DNA of 52,859 nucleotides, taken from an uncultured Bacteroidia bacterium (GTDB lineage Bacteria; Bacteroidota; Bacteroidia; Bacteroidales; UBA932). Below are positions 1-9,224 of the stretch, one piece after another. The stretch spans positions 1 through 52,859 of the forward strand of contig CACZDC010000006.1 of assembly GCA_902779785.1 (NCBI GenBank), given 5' to 3'. Position numbers and translations under genes: made by a program. Under the pieces are notes generated by a model, which saw only the letters and a list, made by a program, of their open reading frames with translations, had not been told where the DNA came from and did not search any database. The first letter of the stretch is position 1. Each line of letters opens with the position of its first letter.

Positions 1-68
1 CGAACAAAGTGAGCGGAGTCCTCGAAGAGGCAAGCTGCCGCCGCAGCGAAGCCCTGGCGAACAAAAAA

Positions 69-96
69 GGAGGCCGACACTTTTTAGTCGACCTCT
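69..96. terminator. Bidirectional hairpin terminator
   Basis: Arms at 70-78 and 87-95 pair with one mismatch around an eight-base loop. A run of six T follows on the minus strand and a shorter CTTTTC follows on the plus strand. It probably ends transcription entering from either side. Bases 1-68 show no gene I can recognise. Confidence 0.6.
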
Positions 97-221
97 TTTC
101 TGTTAAATGCGCAATACAAGGTGGTAGAATGGCGTTTCTGTCAGATTTAAAAAAGGCACAGAAAGACATAGAAAGACAGAAATGTTTCAGGATTGTTTCA
201 GGAAAATACTGATACATTTTG

Positions 222-229
222 TATCTTTG
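222..229 (+). promoter_or_regulatory. Bacteroidetes -7 promoter element
   Basis: TATCTTTG matches the Bacteroidetes sigma-ABfrA -7 consensus TAnnTTTG. It lies 17 bases before the ATG of the small ORF at 247. The -33 element is not clear. Confidence 0.5.
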
Positions 230-246
230 CAAAAACCACATAAGTT

Positions 247-348
247 ATGTCCGTGCGCAAACGTATAACTGCTATATCCCAAAAGAACGAAGAGGGCTAC
301 TCCCGTCCCCGTCGTAAGAATCCTATTACGTTCAATTTCCCTCGCTGA
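247..348 (+). CDS. Small basic protein, 33 residues, unknown
   Basis: An ATG 17 bases downstream of a good -7 box opens a 33-residue frame rich in Arg and Lys, beginning MSVRKRIT and ending FNFPR. It has no signal peptide or membrane segment. It is convergent with the chimeric gene at 351 and stops two bases from it. The matching promoter is the main reason to believe it is expressed. It could be a conserved small protein from the locus that also donated the response-regulator tail next door, or a chance frame. Function unknown. Confidence 0.4.
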   Translation: MSVRKRITAISQKNEEGYSRPRRKNPITFNFPR

Positions 349-350
349 GT

Positions 351-758
351 TTATTCTGCGATCAGCTTGTAGCCGGTGCCGCGGACGTTGACGATGCGTT
401 TGTGGGTCTCGGCATCGGCGGTGTCGCCCTGGATGAGGTCGCCGACCTGATATACGAAACGTGTGTCCTCGTCCACCAGGCAGGCGGCGCGCTTGACCAG
501 CTTCCGGCAGCGTCCGGCCCACATTTCCCCGTTGCGGACGAACTCCTTGCGGTGGTTCGCCTCCCTCTTCGGGTCCGGATCGTAGTAGCCGGCATGGTAA
601 TACTCCGGGTCGGCCGCGTCATAGTGCGTATCTCCAAGAATTACAATGGAATACTTCTCTTCTTCTGGTTTTGTCCCCCTGGCCGACGCCAAGATTCCGG
701 GCAATGACAATCCGGCCAAGCCTATCGATGACATCTTTATAAAATCTCGTCTGTCCAT
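351..758 (-). pseudogene. Truncated metallophosphoesterase fused to a response-regulator tail
   Basis: The first ~120 of 135 residues are the N-terminus of a calcineurin-like phosphoesterase: a Tat-type start (RRDFIK plus hydrophobic stretch), then the first metal motif GDTHYD and the second, GDLIQGD. The GNHD, histidine and GHxH motifs are missing, so it cannot be active. The last ~15 residues (351-398), IVNVRGTGYKLIAE, are instead the C-terminal wing and strand of an OmpR/PhoB-type response regulator. The join is in frame near base 398. It is the last gene of the region 1 operon, 13 bases after the beta-propeller gene. Either a deletion/recombination scar or an assembly join. Confidence 0.75.
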
Positions 759-771
759 ATGGCAAAGATAG

Positions 772-2076
772 CTACTTTCGCTTATTATTCAAATTCCGGA
801 GGTCAAACCCAAATATTTTAGTTCCTTCGTCGCGGCACCAGAATACAGTGTAAAGGCATCCATCGAGGATATCCATCCCTTCCGGCTCAAACTGAAGCTC
901 ACGCAAGTCCTGGCAAAGAATATGACGGCGCGTGGCAATATCATAGACGTGCAGTTTGCAGTAATAGGGAGGGTATCCTGCTGTGAGATAGATTCTTCCG
1001 TCCTTTACAAATCCTCCCTGCCCGATTCCGACTTCATCATAATACATAGTCCACAGGACATCTTCGCGTCCAAGATGGACTTCCGGGATATCAGCAGGAG
1101 GCAGACGGAAGCGCTTGACCCAACGGCTGCGCCAACGGGACCCTCCATAAGTATAGAGAAATCCATTTTCCCGGTCGACCATCCAGTCGAACGGGCCGGG
1201 ATAGTCGCTGCGGTCCGTATCATAGTAAATCTTTTGGACGATTTGGGAACCATCCATTCCGATATCGGTTACCAGACAGGCGTGAGAACCATTGTCTTCC
1301 GAAATATACAGGAGCGGGAACGGGGAATCAGGAGACAGCCTCTCAAGCCCGAAAACAGCATTGTTACAGTGCGAATCGTTTCCTTCGAGTTTATAGAATG
1401 AAAGCGATTTCCTCCGGCGCACATCATAGATTTCACACCAGCCTTTGTCACGGATTATTATCGCAGTATCCCCCTGGATGGCAAGTCCCTGGCAGGAAAA
1501 CCCTTTCCCCTCCGGTATTGGGATGGATGCTATCTCCTTGACCGGGAACGGGGATATTCTATTCTTGAATGCCTTCCCTTCCGGACCTTTTCCGTCAATG
1601 GTGTCAAACCAAGTTCCTTTCCTTCCGTCCGTACCTTCGTGCTTTACATTGGCGACATCCATTACACCTGAAAAACTGGTCCAACCTGCAGCATCCTGAG
1701 GATCGTGCGGCTCAAAGGCATAATAGAAGCGAAGGTTTTTGTCCCAGCGTATGGTAATTCTCCCATAAAACGCTTTGTTCCTGAAACGGCGCGGAACTTT
1801 TACGGCTTCCTGGAGGACCTTGACCCCGCCGCAGATGCGCCAGGCAACGATATACTGCCCTCCCGGAAGGTTTTCCCGGCCGAAAACAAAGCGATTGTCG
1901 TCATCCTTGAAGACCTGGTAACCCGAAATACGGTAGCGCCCGCAAGCCGGCGGAGCAAGGGTTGAACTGTACACAAAGCGTTCGCCACGGTCTAGATACA
2001 CCCAATCCTTTCCCGGCAGCGGAATTGCTGCCAGGAAAAGGAATAAAGATGTAAACAGCGAAGCGAGAACCTTCAT
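772..2076 (-). CDS. Secreted beta-propeller-like protein
   Basis: A 434-residue protein with a signal peptide (hydrophobic core about residues 4-20, no clear lipobox). The body has repeated beta-strand segments with patterns such as GLAIQGDTAIIIRDKG, LLYISEDNGSHACLV and GFLYTYGGS, resembling NHL or six-bladed propeller proteins that bind ligands outside the cytoplasm. No catalytic signature is visible. It lies nine bases after the giant surface protein gene in the operon and may be a binding or lyase-like accessory to the SusCD system. The lipoprotein at 19344-20597 also ends in a propeller-like region, so the two divergent units each carry one. Function not assigned. Confidence 0.75.
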   Translation of the reverse strand: MKVLASLFTSLFLFLAAIPLPGKDWVYLDRGERFVYSSTLAPPACGRYRISGYQVFKDDDNRFVFGRENLPGGQYIVAWRICGGVKVLQEAVKVPRRFRNKAFYGRITIRWDKNLRFYYAFEPHDPQDAAGWTSFSGVMDVANVKHEGTDGRKGTWFDTIDGKGPEGKAFKNRISPFPVKEIASIPIPEGKGFSCQGLAIQGDTAIIIRDKGWCEIYDVRRRKSLSFYKLEGNDSHCNNAVFGLERLSPDSPFPLLYISEDNGSHACLVTDIGMDGSQIVQKIYYDTDRSDYPGPFDWMVDRENGFLYTYGGSRWRSRWVKRFRLPPADIPEVHLGREDVLWTMYYDEVGIGQGGFVKDGRIYLTAGYPPYYCKLHVYDIATRRHILCQDLRELQFEPEGMDILDGCLYTVFWCRDEGTKIFGFDLRNLNNKRK

Positions 2077-2085
2077 CTACCGTAT

Positions 2086-5000
2086 CTATTCGATAGAGAT
2101 ATTGGTGAGGGTTGCGCTTGATGTAAATGTCCCGTCATTAGAGGACTGCGACACCAGATTCTCAAGCTTCAGTTCCGTGACGGCCGCTCCGTTCACTTTG
2201 GAGCCGGCACCTACGGTGCACTTGGCATTGTCACCGAACGTCATTTTCAAGTCGTTGCTGTGGACGCCTCCGACATACAGACCCGGGACATTGTTTCCAG
2301 TGGCGCTCTTGAGCGTGCCGCTGAAAGTACAGCCGTTAAAGGCCTGGTTTCCGTTGGATTTTCCAAGCAGGCCGCCGGTATAGACCTTAGCGGCAGATTC
2401 CGATGTGTCGATATTACCGGAGAACCGGTTGTCGCTGAAAGCAGTCGCGGCAGTGTATGCTATAACGCCACCTACTTCAGAGAAATCCGTCCCGGTTGCC
2501 TTCACGCTAATGTCACATTGAGCCTTGTTGCCGGAAATGCCCTGATTGGAGTAGGAAGTAATTCCTCCGACCCTCATTTTCTGCGGTCCGGTATAACTTA
2601 CATTGCCGTAATTCTCATTGGAAGTGAAAGTTTGTCCACCCTTGTCGCAGGCGGCGACACCACCGAGATAAGAATAACCGCCCGAAGTTGAAGTGCCGAC
2701 AATCACCGACAGAGGTTTGTAATTCTTCAATCCGGAGTAAGTATTGGCAGTTTCATTCTCAAAACGGCCTACCACACCTCCGACGAAGAACTGACTGTTC
2801 ATCTCCGACACCTGAACGAGGATGGGCTTGGCAGCTTCAGTTGAAGAAAGGTTCGACAGAACGGCCGCGCCGGCTTTCCACCCGATCACTCCGCCGACAA
2901 CCAGGTTGGATGCCAGGGTTCCGGCGGAAACGCTTATGCCGCCCTTGCTATAAACATCAGTGACGCTGATACCTCCGAGGTGTCCGACAACACCTCCGAC
3001 ACGAAGTCCGTTAGTTCCGTCTGCAGGGAAATCAACTTCTATGTCGCCCTCGTTATTGGATGTTGCGAAAGCGGCGCCCGCCTGACCGGCCACACCGCCG
3101 ACAAGAGGACAGTATACACCTGTCTGAGACGAGCCTTTGACCACGATCTTGCCGTAGTTGGTGCTTTCCGACAGACCGATGTTCGAGTACCCCACGATGC
3201 CGCCGATACGGTGGTAAGACGAGGCGCACTGCTTATTTGCGGTATCGGAATTGTCTCTTTCCAAAGTAACGTTCACTTCGCCTTTGTTGGTCAGATGATC
3301 GGCCGCGAAAGCTCCCTGGCCATAGATGCCGCCGGCATAGTTGGCCGCGCCCTTGGTGACGATCTTGATCGTTCCTTCGTTCACACATTGGCTTACAGGC
3401 AGGTTAAGCCAGCCGGCAATACCACCGAAGTACATCCCCGTGCCGTTTACGGTAGCCATCCAGGAATTGATGTCCAGTTCTCCGTAGTTATGACAGTCGC
3501 TGACAGAGTAAGAAGCGCCACCCGTAGACGGGCCGGCCTGAGCCACGACTCCGCCTGCGCAGAAGTTGGCATTGACACCCACGCCCTGGGCATCCGTGGT
3601 ACCGCCCGCGAATGTTCCCTTGACATAAACCTTGCCGTAATTAGTACAGCCGGTGACATTCCGAAGGACGAAAGCCGCAACACCGCCGATGGACGGGCCG
3701 GTCGTACAGGAGCCGGACATATTCGTAGGAACAGTCGCCGAGACCGTACCCTTCGTCGTGGAACCGCTGACACCGTTAGTGCAGTTGGTAACATCACCTT
3801 CGAAGTATCCTACAACTCCGCCCAGCTTGATGTAATTGCCGCTGCCTATCGTTCCCGCATTGTCTTCCATCGACCCTCCGTTGGTGAGATAATAACTGAT
3901 ATTGCCCGTATTGACGCACCTGTCGACAATACCGCGGGAATCGCTTGCCTCCGACAGTTTCCTCGTGCTGGTACCGGCCGAGACTCCACCCATATACACG
4001 AGTTTGCCTTTGCCGTTTACACGATAGGAAATGTCTCCATTGTTGGTGTTGTTATAGAGGCCAAGCCTGCCGGAGGAATTGATGAAACCTACGATACCGC
4101 CGAAATAGACGTTGTCGGTTGCTTCGGATGTCGTGATGGAGATGGCGGCGTTGTTTACGCAGTTTTGGATAAGCCCATATGACACGCCGGCGACAGTACC
4201 AAGACGGGATGCGGCAAGAGTGCTCACCGTCAGAGGCTGGACAGCGCCATTCACGATGACGCCGTCGATGACACCGCTGCTGTTGACAACGCCGGCGATC
4301 AAGCCAAAGTTCGTGCTGAGTGAAGCGCTGAGCTTACAGGAAGCATCAAGCACCAGGTTCTTCACCGTGCCGTTGCCTTCCGCTCCGTCTTCCTTACCGA
4401 GAGCGGCAAACAGCGAATGTCCATCATTGTTCCAGTTCTTGAGAGAGTGTCCGGCACCGTCAAATACGCCGAGGAAGGATGATGCGGTCGGAAGAGTGAC
4501 ACCGCTGAGATCCAAATCATTAGCGAGGGTGACAAACTCCCCTGCTTCGTATGTGTCAGATGCAGCCAGGAAGTCGATAAGATTCTGAGGGGTCTTGATT
4601 TCGCTGACCTTTGTCTGAATGATATACTCGATCAGTTCCACCTTGACGTCATCGACCAGAATACGTCTCTGGCCTGAACCGGAAGCCCTGCGTGAAGAAA
4701 TTGCAAGCCGGCATCCGGAAGGAACAGTCAATTCAAAGCTGAACTCCTTCCATTCGTGATTCTCCCCAATAGAGAAATCTTTCTTCGAGACTACTGTATA
4801 GTCCGTGAGAACGGAGGCATTAGTCTGAGAAGTATTGAGCACAAGCACAGAAGCCGTCAGAGGATCATTTACCGACTCCCTGTACGGATGGGCCTTGAAG
4901 GATAGTTTCACCACAGCCTTATGCTCCAGACAGTTCAGGGCCGGGGTCACGATACCTCCGGTTTGGTCCGACGCGCCGAGCTTTATATAGCCTGGCTTTG

Positions 5001-6435
5001 CAAGAACCTTTCCGTCGGTGTTGTCTTCAGAAATCGAAGTCCAGGCGTTAAGCCTTGTCCCGGAGATGGCTCCCCGCAGTGTATTGAACAATCCTATTTC
5101 CAGTCCGGGATAAACCAAGTACCAGTTATGCTCGAAGCCGCGAATCGTCTGCTTTCCGGGATTGGCGCCGGAAGGAGCGTCGAATGCAGGAGCGGAAGCC
5201 TTGTTCTTGTCTGAGAATCCGAAGCAGCGTGAAGCGATGTCTCCACCTAATGGGAGTTCCTCAAAGTCCTCCTGAAGTATAACGCTGCCTTCTTTAGCGT
5301 AAGTATCCGGAAGCGTCACGAAAGCGGATGCCGCCGTTGTAACTTTCAAGGGTTTGGATACGCAGGTCGGATGGTCCGTGAGCCAAACCTTTATGTAATA
5401 GTCGGTCGAAGCCTCCAGCGAAGTGAAGATGAATCGAGGAGAATACGGGCCTTCCAGCGAGGTGATGGTCGTGCCATCGTACACATTCCAAAGCGCGACA
5501 GGGAAATCCCAGCTTACCCTCAAGTCATTACAGTCGGGATCATTGTAGATGCCAGCGCTCCATTTCTGTGAGATGTCGGCGTAGACGTCATTGAATCCGG
5601 TGGCGCTCCAAGTTACCGCCGCGGTGGAAGCGGACGTTTTCACAAGCTCCAGAGAAGGCAAGTCGGACGGAATCTCGAAGTTGAGATCCTTATCGACAGT
5701 ACCAAGGTCCTTTGTGTCCCCTTCCGTGAGTTTCCCGGACTGCGAAACGGTCACGCGGTCAGTTCCCTCGGAAGTAGTGACATCGATGAAAATCAAGTCG
5801 TATTTCTCGGGTGCGACTGCGATCTTGTATGTTCCGGGAAGAATCCTGTCGGTGATGGAAAGAGCCTCGACGCCGTTCTGAATGGCCACACTCGGCATTC
5901 CGTTGGAGCCCATAGTAACCTTTAAAGTACCGGCGATATATGCCTTCGCACCTTCGTTGTTAAGGCCATAGCGAAAGACCATCGAGACAATATCCTCCCT
6001 GCTTACCGTGAACTTCAGATATGCAGTAACTGGATGCAGGACAATGCTCTCATCCTGGGAATAACCCACACCCAGCGCGCCAGTAGTCCTGCCGACCTCC
6101 GGCGTGACCACAGAAGGCAGGCTAAACTGCACGGTGCGCCCCTTCAATTCATAAGCATCTGAATGAGGATAAACCGCAAGATAATGATCGGAAGAGGGCA
6201 GTTTCGGCGCTTTTCCGGAGAACAGCACGCTTTCGCCGGACGTTTCAGCGGTAAGCGCTCCTTTATAGTTGGAATTAAGCAGGCTCAGCATATCTCCCTT
6301 GGCGAAAGCCACGCCGTCGAAGGACACGGTATAACGAGTGTCCACGGGAGTCCCGTTTTCGGGTTCAGGAGTTTCAGCTTTGCATCCGCAAACAAGCGGC
6401 AGGACCGCCAGAAGGCTGTAAAATATACGTTTCAT
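2086..6435 (-). CDS. Giant fimbrillin/FN3/GLUG surface lipoprotein
   Basis: A 1449-residue lipoprotein (lipobox ending at Cys18). Residues ~20-260 resemble fimbrillin (Mfa-like) domains, with PVTAYLKFTV and PGTYKIAV-type strands. Residues ~260-370 are FN3-like. Residues ~380-600 form a jelly-roll-like module beginning with the EDFEEL pattern and ending RRILVDDVKVEL. Residues ~610-1449 are many GLUG-type repeats (GGVVGY, GGIAGW, NCVNNA), expected to make a beta-solenoid stalk. It is a paralogue of 23616-26882, which lacks the FN3/jelly-roll insert; both end with NLVSQSS and LTNI.IE. Likely surface-exposed adhesion or substrate binding. It lies five bases after the GLUG/SGNH gene. Confidence 0.8.
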   Translation of the reverse strand: MKRIFYSLLAVLPLVCGCKAETPEPENGTPVDTRYTVSFDGVAFAKGDMLSLLNSNYKGALTAETSGESVLFSGKAPKLPSSDHYLAVYPHSDAYELKGRTVQFSLPSVVTPEVGRTTGALGVGYSQDESIVLHPVTAYLKFTVSREDIVSMVFRYGLNNEGAKAYIAGTLKVTMGSNGMPSVAIQNGVEALSITDRILPGTYKIAVAPEKYDLIFIDVTTSEGTDRVTVSQSGKLTEGDTKDLGTVDKDLNFEIPSDLPSLELVKTSASTAAVTWSATGFNDVYADISQKWSAGIYNDPDCNDLRVSWDFPVALWNVYDGTTITSLEGPYSPRFIFTSLEASTDYYIKVWLTDHPTCVSKPLKVTTAASAFVTLPDTYAKEGSVILQEDFEELPLGGDIASRCFGFSDKNKASAPAFDAPSGANPGKQTIRGFEHNWYLVYPGLEIGLFNTLRGAISGTRLNAWTSISEDNTDGKVLAKPGYIKLGASDQTGGIVTPALNCLEHKAVVKLSFKAHPYRESVNDPLTASVLVLNTSQTNASVLTDYTVVSKKDFSIGENHEWKEFSFELTVPSGCRLAISSRRASGSGQRRILVDDVKVELIEYIIQTKVSEIKTPQNLIDFLAASDTYEAGEFVTLANDLDLSGVTLPTASSFLGVFDGAGHSLKNWNNDGHSLFAALGKEDGAEGNGTVKNLVLDASCKLSASLSTNFGLIAGVVNSSGVIDGVIVNGAVQPLTVSTLAASRLGTVAGVSYGLIQNCVNNAAISITTSEATDNVYFGGIVGFINSSGRLGLYNNTNNGDISYRVNGKGKLVYMGGVSAGTSTRKLSEASDSRGIVDRCVNTGNISYYLTNGGSMEDNAGTIGSGNYIKLGGVVGYFEGDVTNCTNGVSGSTTKGTVSATVPTNMSGSCTTGPSIGGVAAFVLRNVTGCTNYGKVYVKGTFAGGTTDAQGVGVNANFCAGGVVAQAGPSTGGASYSVSDCHNYGELDINSWMATVNGTGMYFGGIAGWLNLPVSQCVNEGTIKIVTKGAANYAGGIYGQGAFAADHLTNKGEVNVTLERDNSDTANKQCASSYHRIGGIVGYSNIGLSESTNYGKIVVKGSSQTGVYCPLVGGVAGQAGAAFATSNNEGDIEVDFPADGTNGLRVGGVVGHLGGISVTDVYSKGGISVSAGTLASNLVVGGVIGWKAGAAVLSNLSSTEAAKPILVQVSEMNSQFFVGGVVGRFENETANTYSGLKNYKPLSVIVGTSTSGGYSYLGGVAACDKGGQTFTSNENYGNVSYTGPQKMRVGGITSYSNQGISGNKAQCDISVKATGTDFSEVGGVIAYTAATAFSDNRFSGNIDTSESAAKVYTGGLLGKSNGNQAFNGCTFSGTLKSATGNNVPGLYVGGVHSNDLKMTFGDNAKCTVGAGSKVNGAAVTELKLENLVSQSSNDGTFTSSATLTNISIE

Positions 6436-6440
6436 AATAC

Positions 6441-9218
6441 CTAGTTTTCAAGCCAAGAGCCAAGCTCTGTATAAATCTTATCAGCAATGAAAGCCATTGC
6501 CTTTGCATTGGGATGACAACCACCCGAACCATTGTAGTCGTGTTTCGGCATATTGACCTGGTCGTTGAAGCCGTTGACCCTGAGGAGGTTCACTGATTTG
6601 GCACCAAAGTGATCAGCGGTCTTCAGCACACATTGTTCGACACCCTCTGAGAGATAGTCGCCGACGATGCAGACAATCTTGACGCCCGGATACTGCTCCT
6701 GAAGCATCTTGACCAATTTAGCATACGCCGACAGGAAGTCGGTATCGGGAAGGGCTGCAGCCTTTTCGTATGAATGAGCCTTGTCCGCAGCTTCGAACAC
6801 GGCATCAAAAACACTTTGCTGGGGAGCATAGGCATTCCTGCACAGCACATTGTCCCCGGGATAGAGAGGACAGTCGTTATGGGCCCAGTCGTTGGTTCCG
6901 CCGTGGATGAGGACGATGTCCGGTTTACCGACGCCGCCCTGGCGGATATAACGCTGGATATAACTGTTCTCATACCAGTGGTTGCCGCTCTTGGCGGTGT
7001 TCGTGCTGCGGGTTACGGCAGAACCGGAATAAGACATATTGAGGTCCAGCACTGCATTGGACAGTTTATCGTAGATCAGGCGGTACCAATATGTCTGACT
7101 TACCTGGGTTACTGCGCCGTCGGCATTCGGATAGTGGTAATTATATCCTGCGGGGATGTAACCGGCGAAAGTGGAGATGGAGTCACCGATTACGCTGACA
7201 CGCTTTGCCGTAGATGATTTGGGAGAAGGATCTGCCAGCGTACCTTTCGGAACGGGGAAACCGGAGGCGGAAGCCACCCATCCCGAGCCGAGGGAGGCAA
7301 GCAGGGTACCGTTGGTAAAAGCAGCAGGAGCAATTCCCGGGCAGCCCGCGTCAAGACTTGTGCTGCGTGAATACGGAGCGAAAGACTCATCCCTCCAGCA
7401 ATTCTCAAGGACGAGAGAAGTTCCACCGCCTCCATAGACGGAGCCGTAGTGGATGAATGTAGAAGTAAAACCGCTTATAGCCTTGTAGCGCACCAGAATC
7501 TTCGACTGGTCCAGATTTGACCAGCAATTCTTTATCGTAGTTGTACCGTCCTGGTCCTTAAATCCGACAAGACCGGCTACTCCACCGACGCATACGGCGT
7601 TGTCACTGCCTTTCTGAGCATTCTGGATGGAATTTTTGATGAGGGCAGGCATCGATGCGCAATTCTCGACAGTCGCTGCCGCTCGGGAACGGATCCATCC
7701 GACGATACCGCCTACGAGGTTGTAGTTTGATGAATTGGTCCCGGTGGCATACAAAGTTCCGCCGATAAAAGCACAGTTGCTGACCGAGGCCTCACTGTCC
7801 GCCTGGCTGTCAATCGTACCAGCGATACCGCCCACATTGTACTGGCCCTGGACATCGGCATAAGATGCGCAGCCTGACACTGTGGTCTTCTGACCGCCTC
7901 TCGGCATCATTCCGCCCACGATGCCGCCGACACTATACTGACGGCCGCTTACAATTGCCCGTGAAGAAGTGACACAGCCTTCGATACTGCCATCCTGCAG
8001 ATAGCCGACTATGCCGCCGACCCAGTATCCGAGCGCGCTCACGGCAGCGATTCCGGTGCAGCCCTTTACCGTAGAACCACCAGTCACGGCGCCGGCGATG
8101 CCGCCGACACAGTGGTAGCTTGTATAAGCCTCGGAACCTTCAGCGGCCGTGCAGTTCTCCAAAACGCTCTTTCCCGTCACATATCCGGCGATTCCACCTG
8201 TGTTCTTGCCCATTGAGGACAACTGGCCGGAGAAAGTGCAGCCCTTTACGGTGCTGCCGTCGGAATAGCCGACTAAGCCGCCTACGAAACCGTGGTTGGC
8301 AGAATCGGTAGTTATGTTGCTCCATTCACTCCAGGTGAATCGGGCTGTCGATTTCATATAACCGCTGATCCGGCAATCCTCAATTGTCGAATTCAAGGCT
8401 TTACCTGCGATGGCACCGAAGAACATCTGGTCGGACACGAAGTCGATGTCCTGCAGCTCAAGCCCCTTCACCGTCGCCGCGTCAAGGACAGAGAAAAGAC
8501 CTGCCGGCTCGTCGACTTTACTGTGCTTCAGGACAAGGCCGGTAATCTTGTGACCGCCACCGTCATAATTGCCCTTGAATACAGGGATAGCGGTGAAATG
8601 GAAGTTGAATGGCAAGGTTATGTCAGCGGTCTGCTTGTAATAGGCCGAAGTGTTAGGCTCCTCGCCGGCTTTCTCCACAAAAGACTTGAAATCCGTCCAT
8701 TCAGAAATGATATAAGGATCAGCCTGCGTTCCGCTTCCCTGCTGGACGTGAGGTTTGGGACCAATCACTTCGGAGCAAGGCTTGAACACAAGCACTCCTC
8801 CCGATGTCTCTGCGCGCAGAGGCAGGTCCTTGATGTAGTTTCCTGAAAGGTCAATGGATACAGGAGCGTCTATCACCAGATTGCCGGGAGTGCTGCCTGT
8901 CGCCTTGGAAGCCGGGAAAACGGCCTTGTATGCATCTGCGACCTGCACTGCATCAGCGTCAGGCACAAATACGCTTCTGGTGGAATTCCAGACATAGACG
9001 GCATTTTCGCTTCCATTGTCCAGAAGAATACGGTCGCCCGCCTCAAAGCGGATCTTTCCGCTTTCCGGATCCGCCACAGACTTGACGGTGAGTTTCTCTA
9101 TCGTGGCACCGATTTCCAGGACATACTTGGAGGTATCATCTCCCCCCGTTTCCTGTCCTTTACTACAGGCGGAGAAGATGAGCGTCGCCGCCAGTAATGC
9201 AAAATAAAACTTTTTCAT
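6441..9218 (-). CDS. GLUG-repeat lipoprotein with C-terminal SGNH hydrolase
   Basis: A 925-residue lipoprotein (Cys18). After a short N-terminal region, residues ~165-640 are GLUG repeats (GGLVGYSDG, GGIAGYVTG, GGIVGYLQDG). The C-terminus is an SGNH/GDSL hydrolase: block I GDSIS with catalytic Ser680, block III GGTND at 773-777, and the catalytic His in GCHPN at ~902. The usual Asp three residues before that His is Gly here, so the triad may be incomplete or the Asp supplied elsewhere. SGNH enzymes deacylate sugars or lipids. This one would be displayed on a beta-solenoid at the cell surface. It lies six bases after the phosphoesterase gene in the susCD operon. Confidence 0.85.
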   Translation of the reverse strand: MKKFYFALLAATLIFSACSKGQETGGDDTSKYVLEIGATIEKLTVKSVADPESGKIRFEAGDRILLDNGSENAVYVWNSTRSVFVPDADAVQVADAYKAVFPASKATGSTPGNLVIDAPVSIDLSGNYIKDLPLRAETSGGVLVFKPCSEVIGPKPHVQQGSGTQADPYIISEWTDFKSFVEKAGEEPNTSAYYKQTADITLPFNFHFTAIPVFKGNYDGGGHKITGLVLKHSKVDEPAGLFSVLDAATVKGLELQDIDFVSDQMFFGAIAGKALNSTIEDCRISGYMKSTARFTWSEWSNITTDSANHGFVGGLVGYSDGSTVKGCTFSGQLSSMGKNTGGIAGYVTGKSVLENCTAAEGSEAYTSYHCVGGIAGAVTGGSTVKGCTGIAAVSALGYWVGGIVGYLQDGSIEGCVTSSRAIVSGRQYSVGGIVGGMMPRGGQKTTVSGCASYADVQGQYNVGGIAGTIDSQADSEASVSNCAFIGGTLYATGTNSSNYNLVGGIVGWIRSRAAATVENCASMPALIKNSIQNAQKGSDNAVCVGGVAGLVGFKDQDGTTTIKNCWSNLDQSKILVRYKAISGFTSTFIHYGSVYGGGGTSLVLENCWRDESFAPYSRSTSLDAGCPGIAPAAFTNGTLLASLGSGWVASASGFPVPKGTLADPSPKSSTAKRVSVIGDSISTFAGYIPAGYNYHYPNADGAVTQVSQTYWYRLIYDKLSNAVLDLNMSYSGSAVTRSTNTAKSGNHWYENSYIQRYIRQGGVGKPDIVLIHGGTNDWAHNDCPLYPGDNVLCRNAYAPQQSVFDAVFEAADKAHSYEKAAALPDTDFLSAYAKLVKMLQEQYPGVKIVCIVGDYLSEGVEQCVLKTADHFGAKSVNLLRVNGFNDQVNMPKHDYNGSGGCHPNAKAMAFIADKIYTELGSWLEN

Positions 9219-9224
9219 ATAATA

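Noticed and set aside
2980-4182. 400-codon open frame antisense to the giant GLUG protein
   Set aside because: It mirrors the codon periodicity of the real gene, lacks a promoter or ribosome site and encodes low-complexity sequence without domains.
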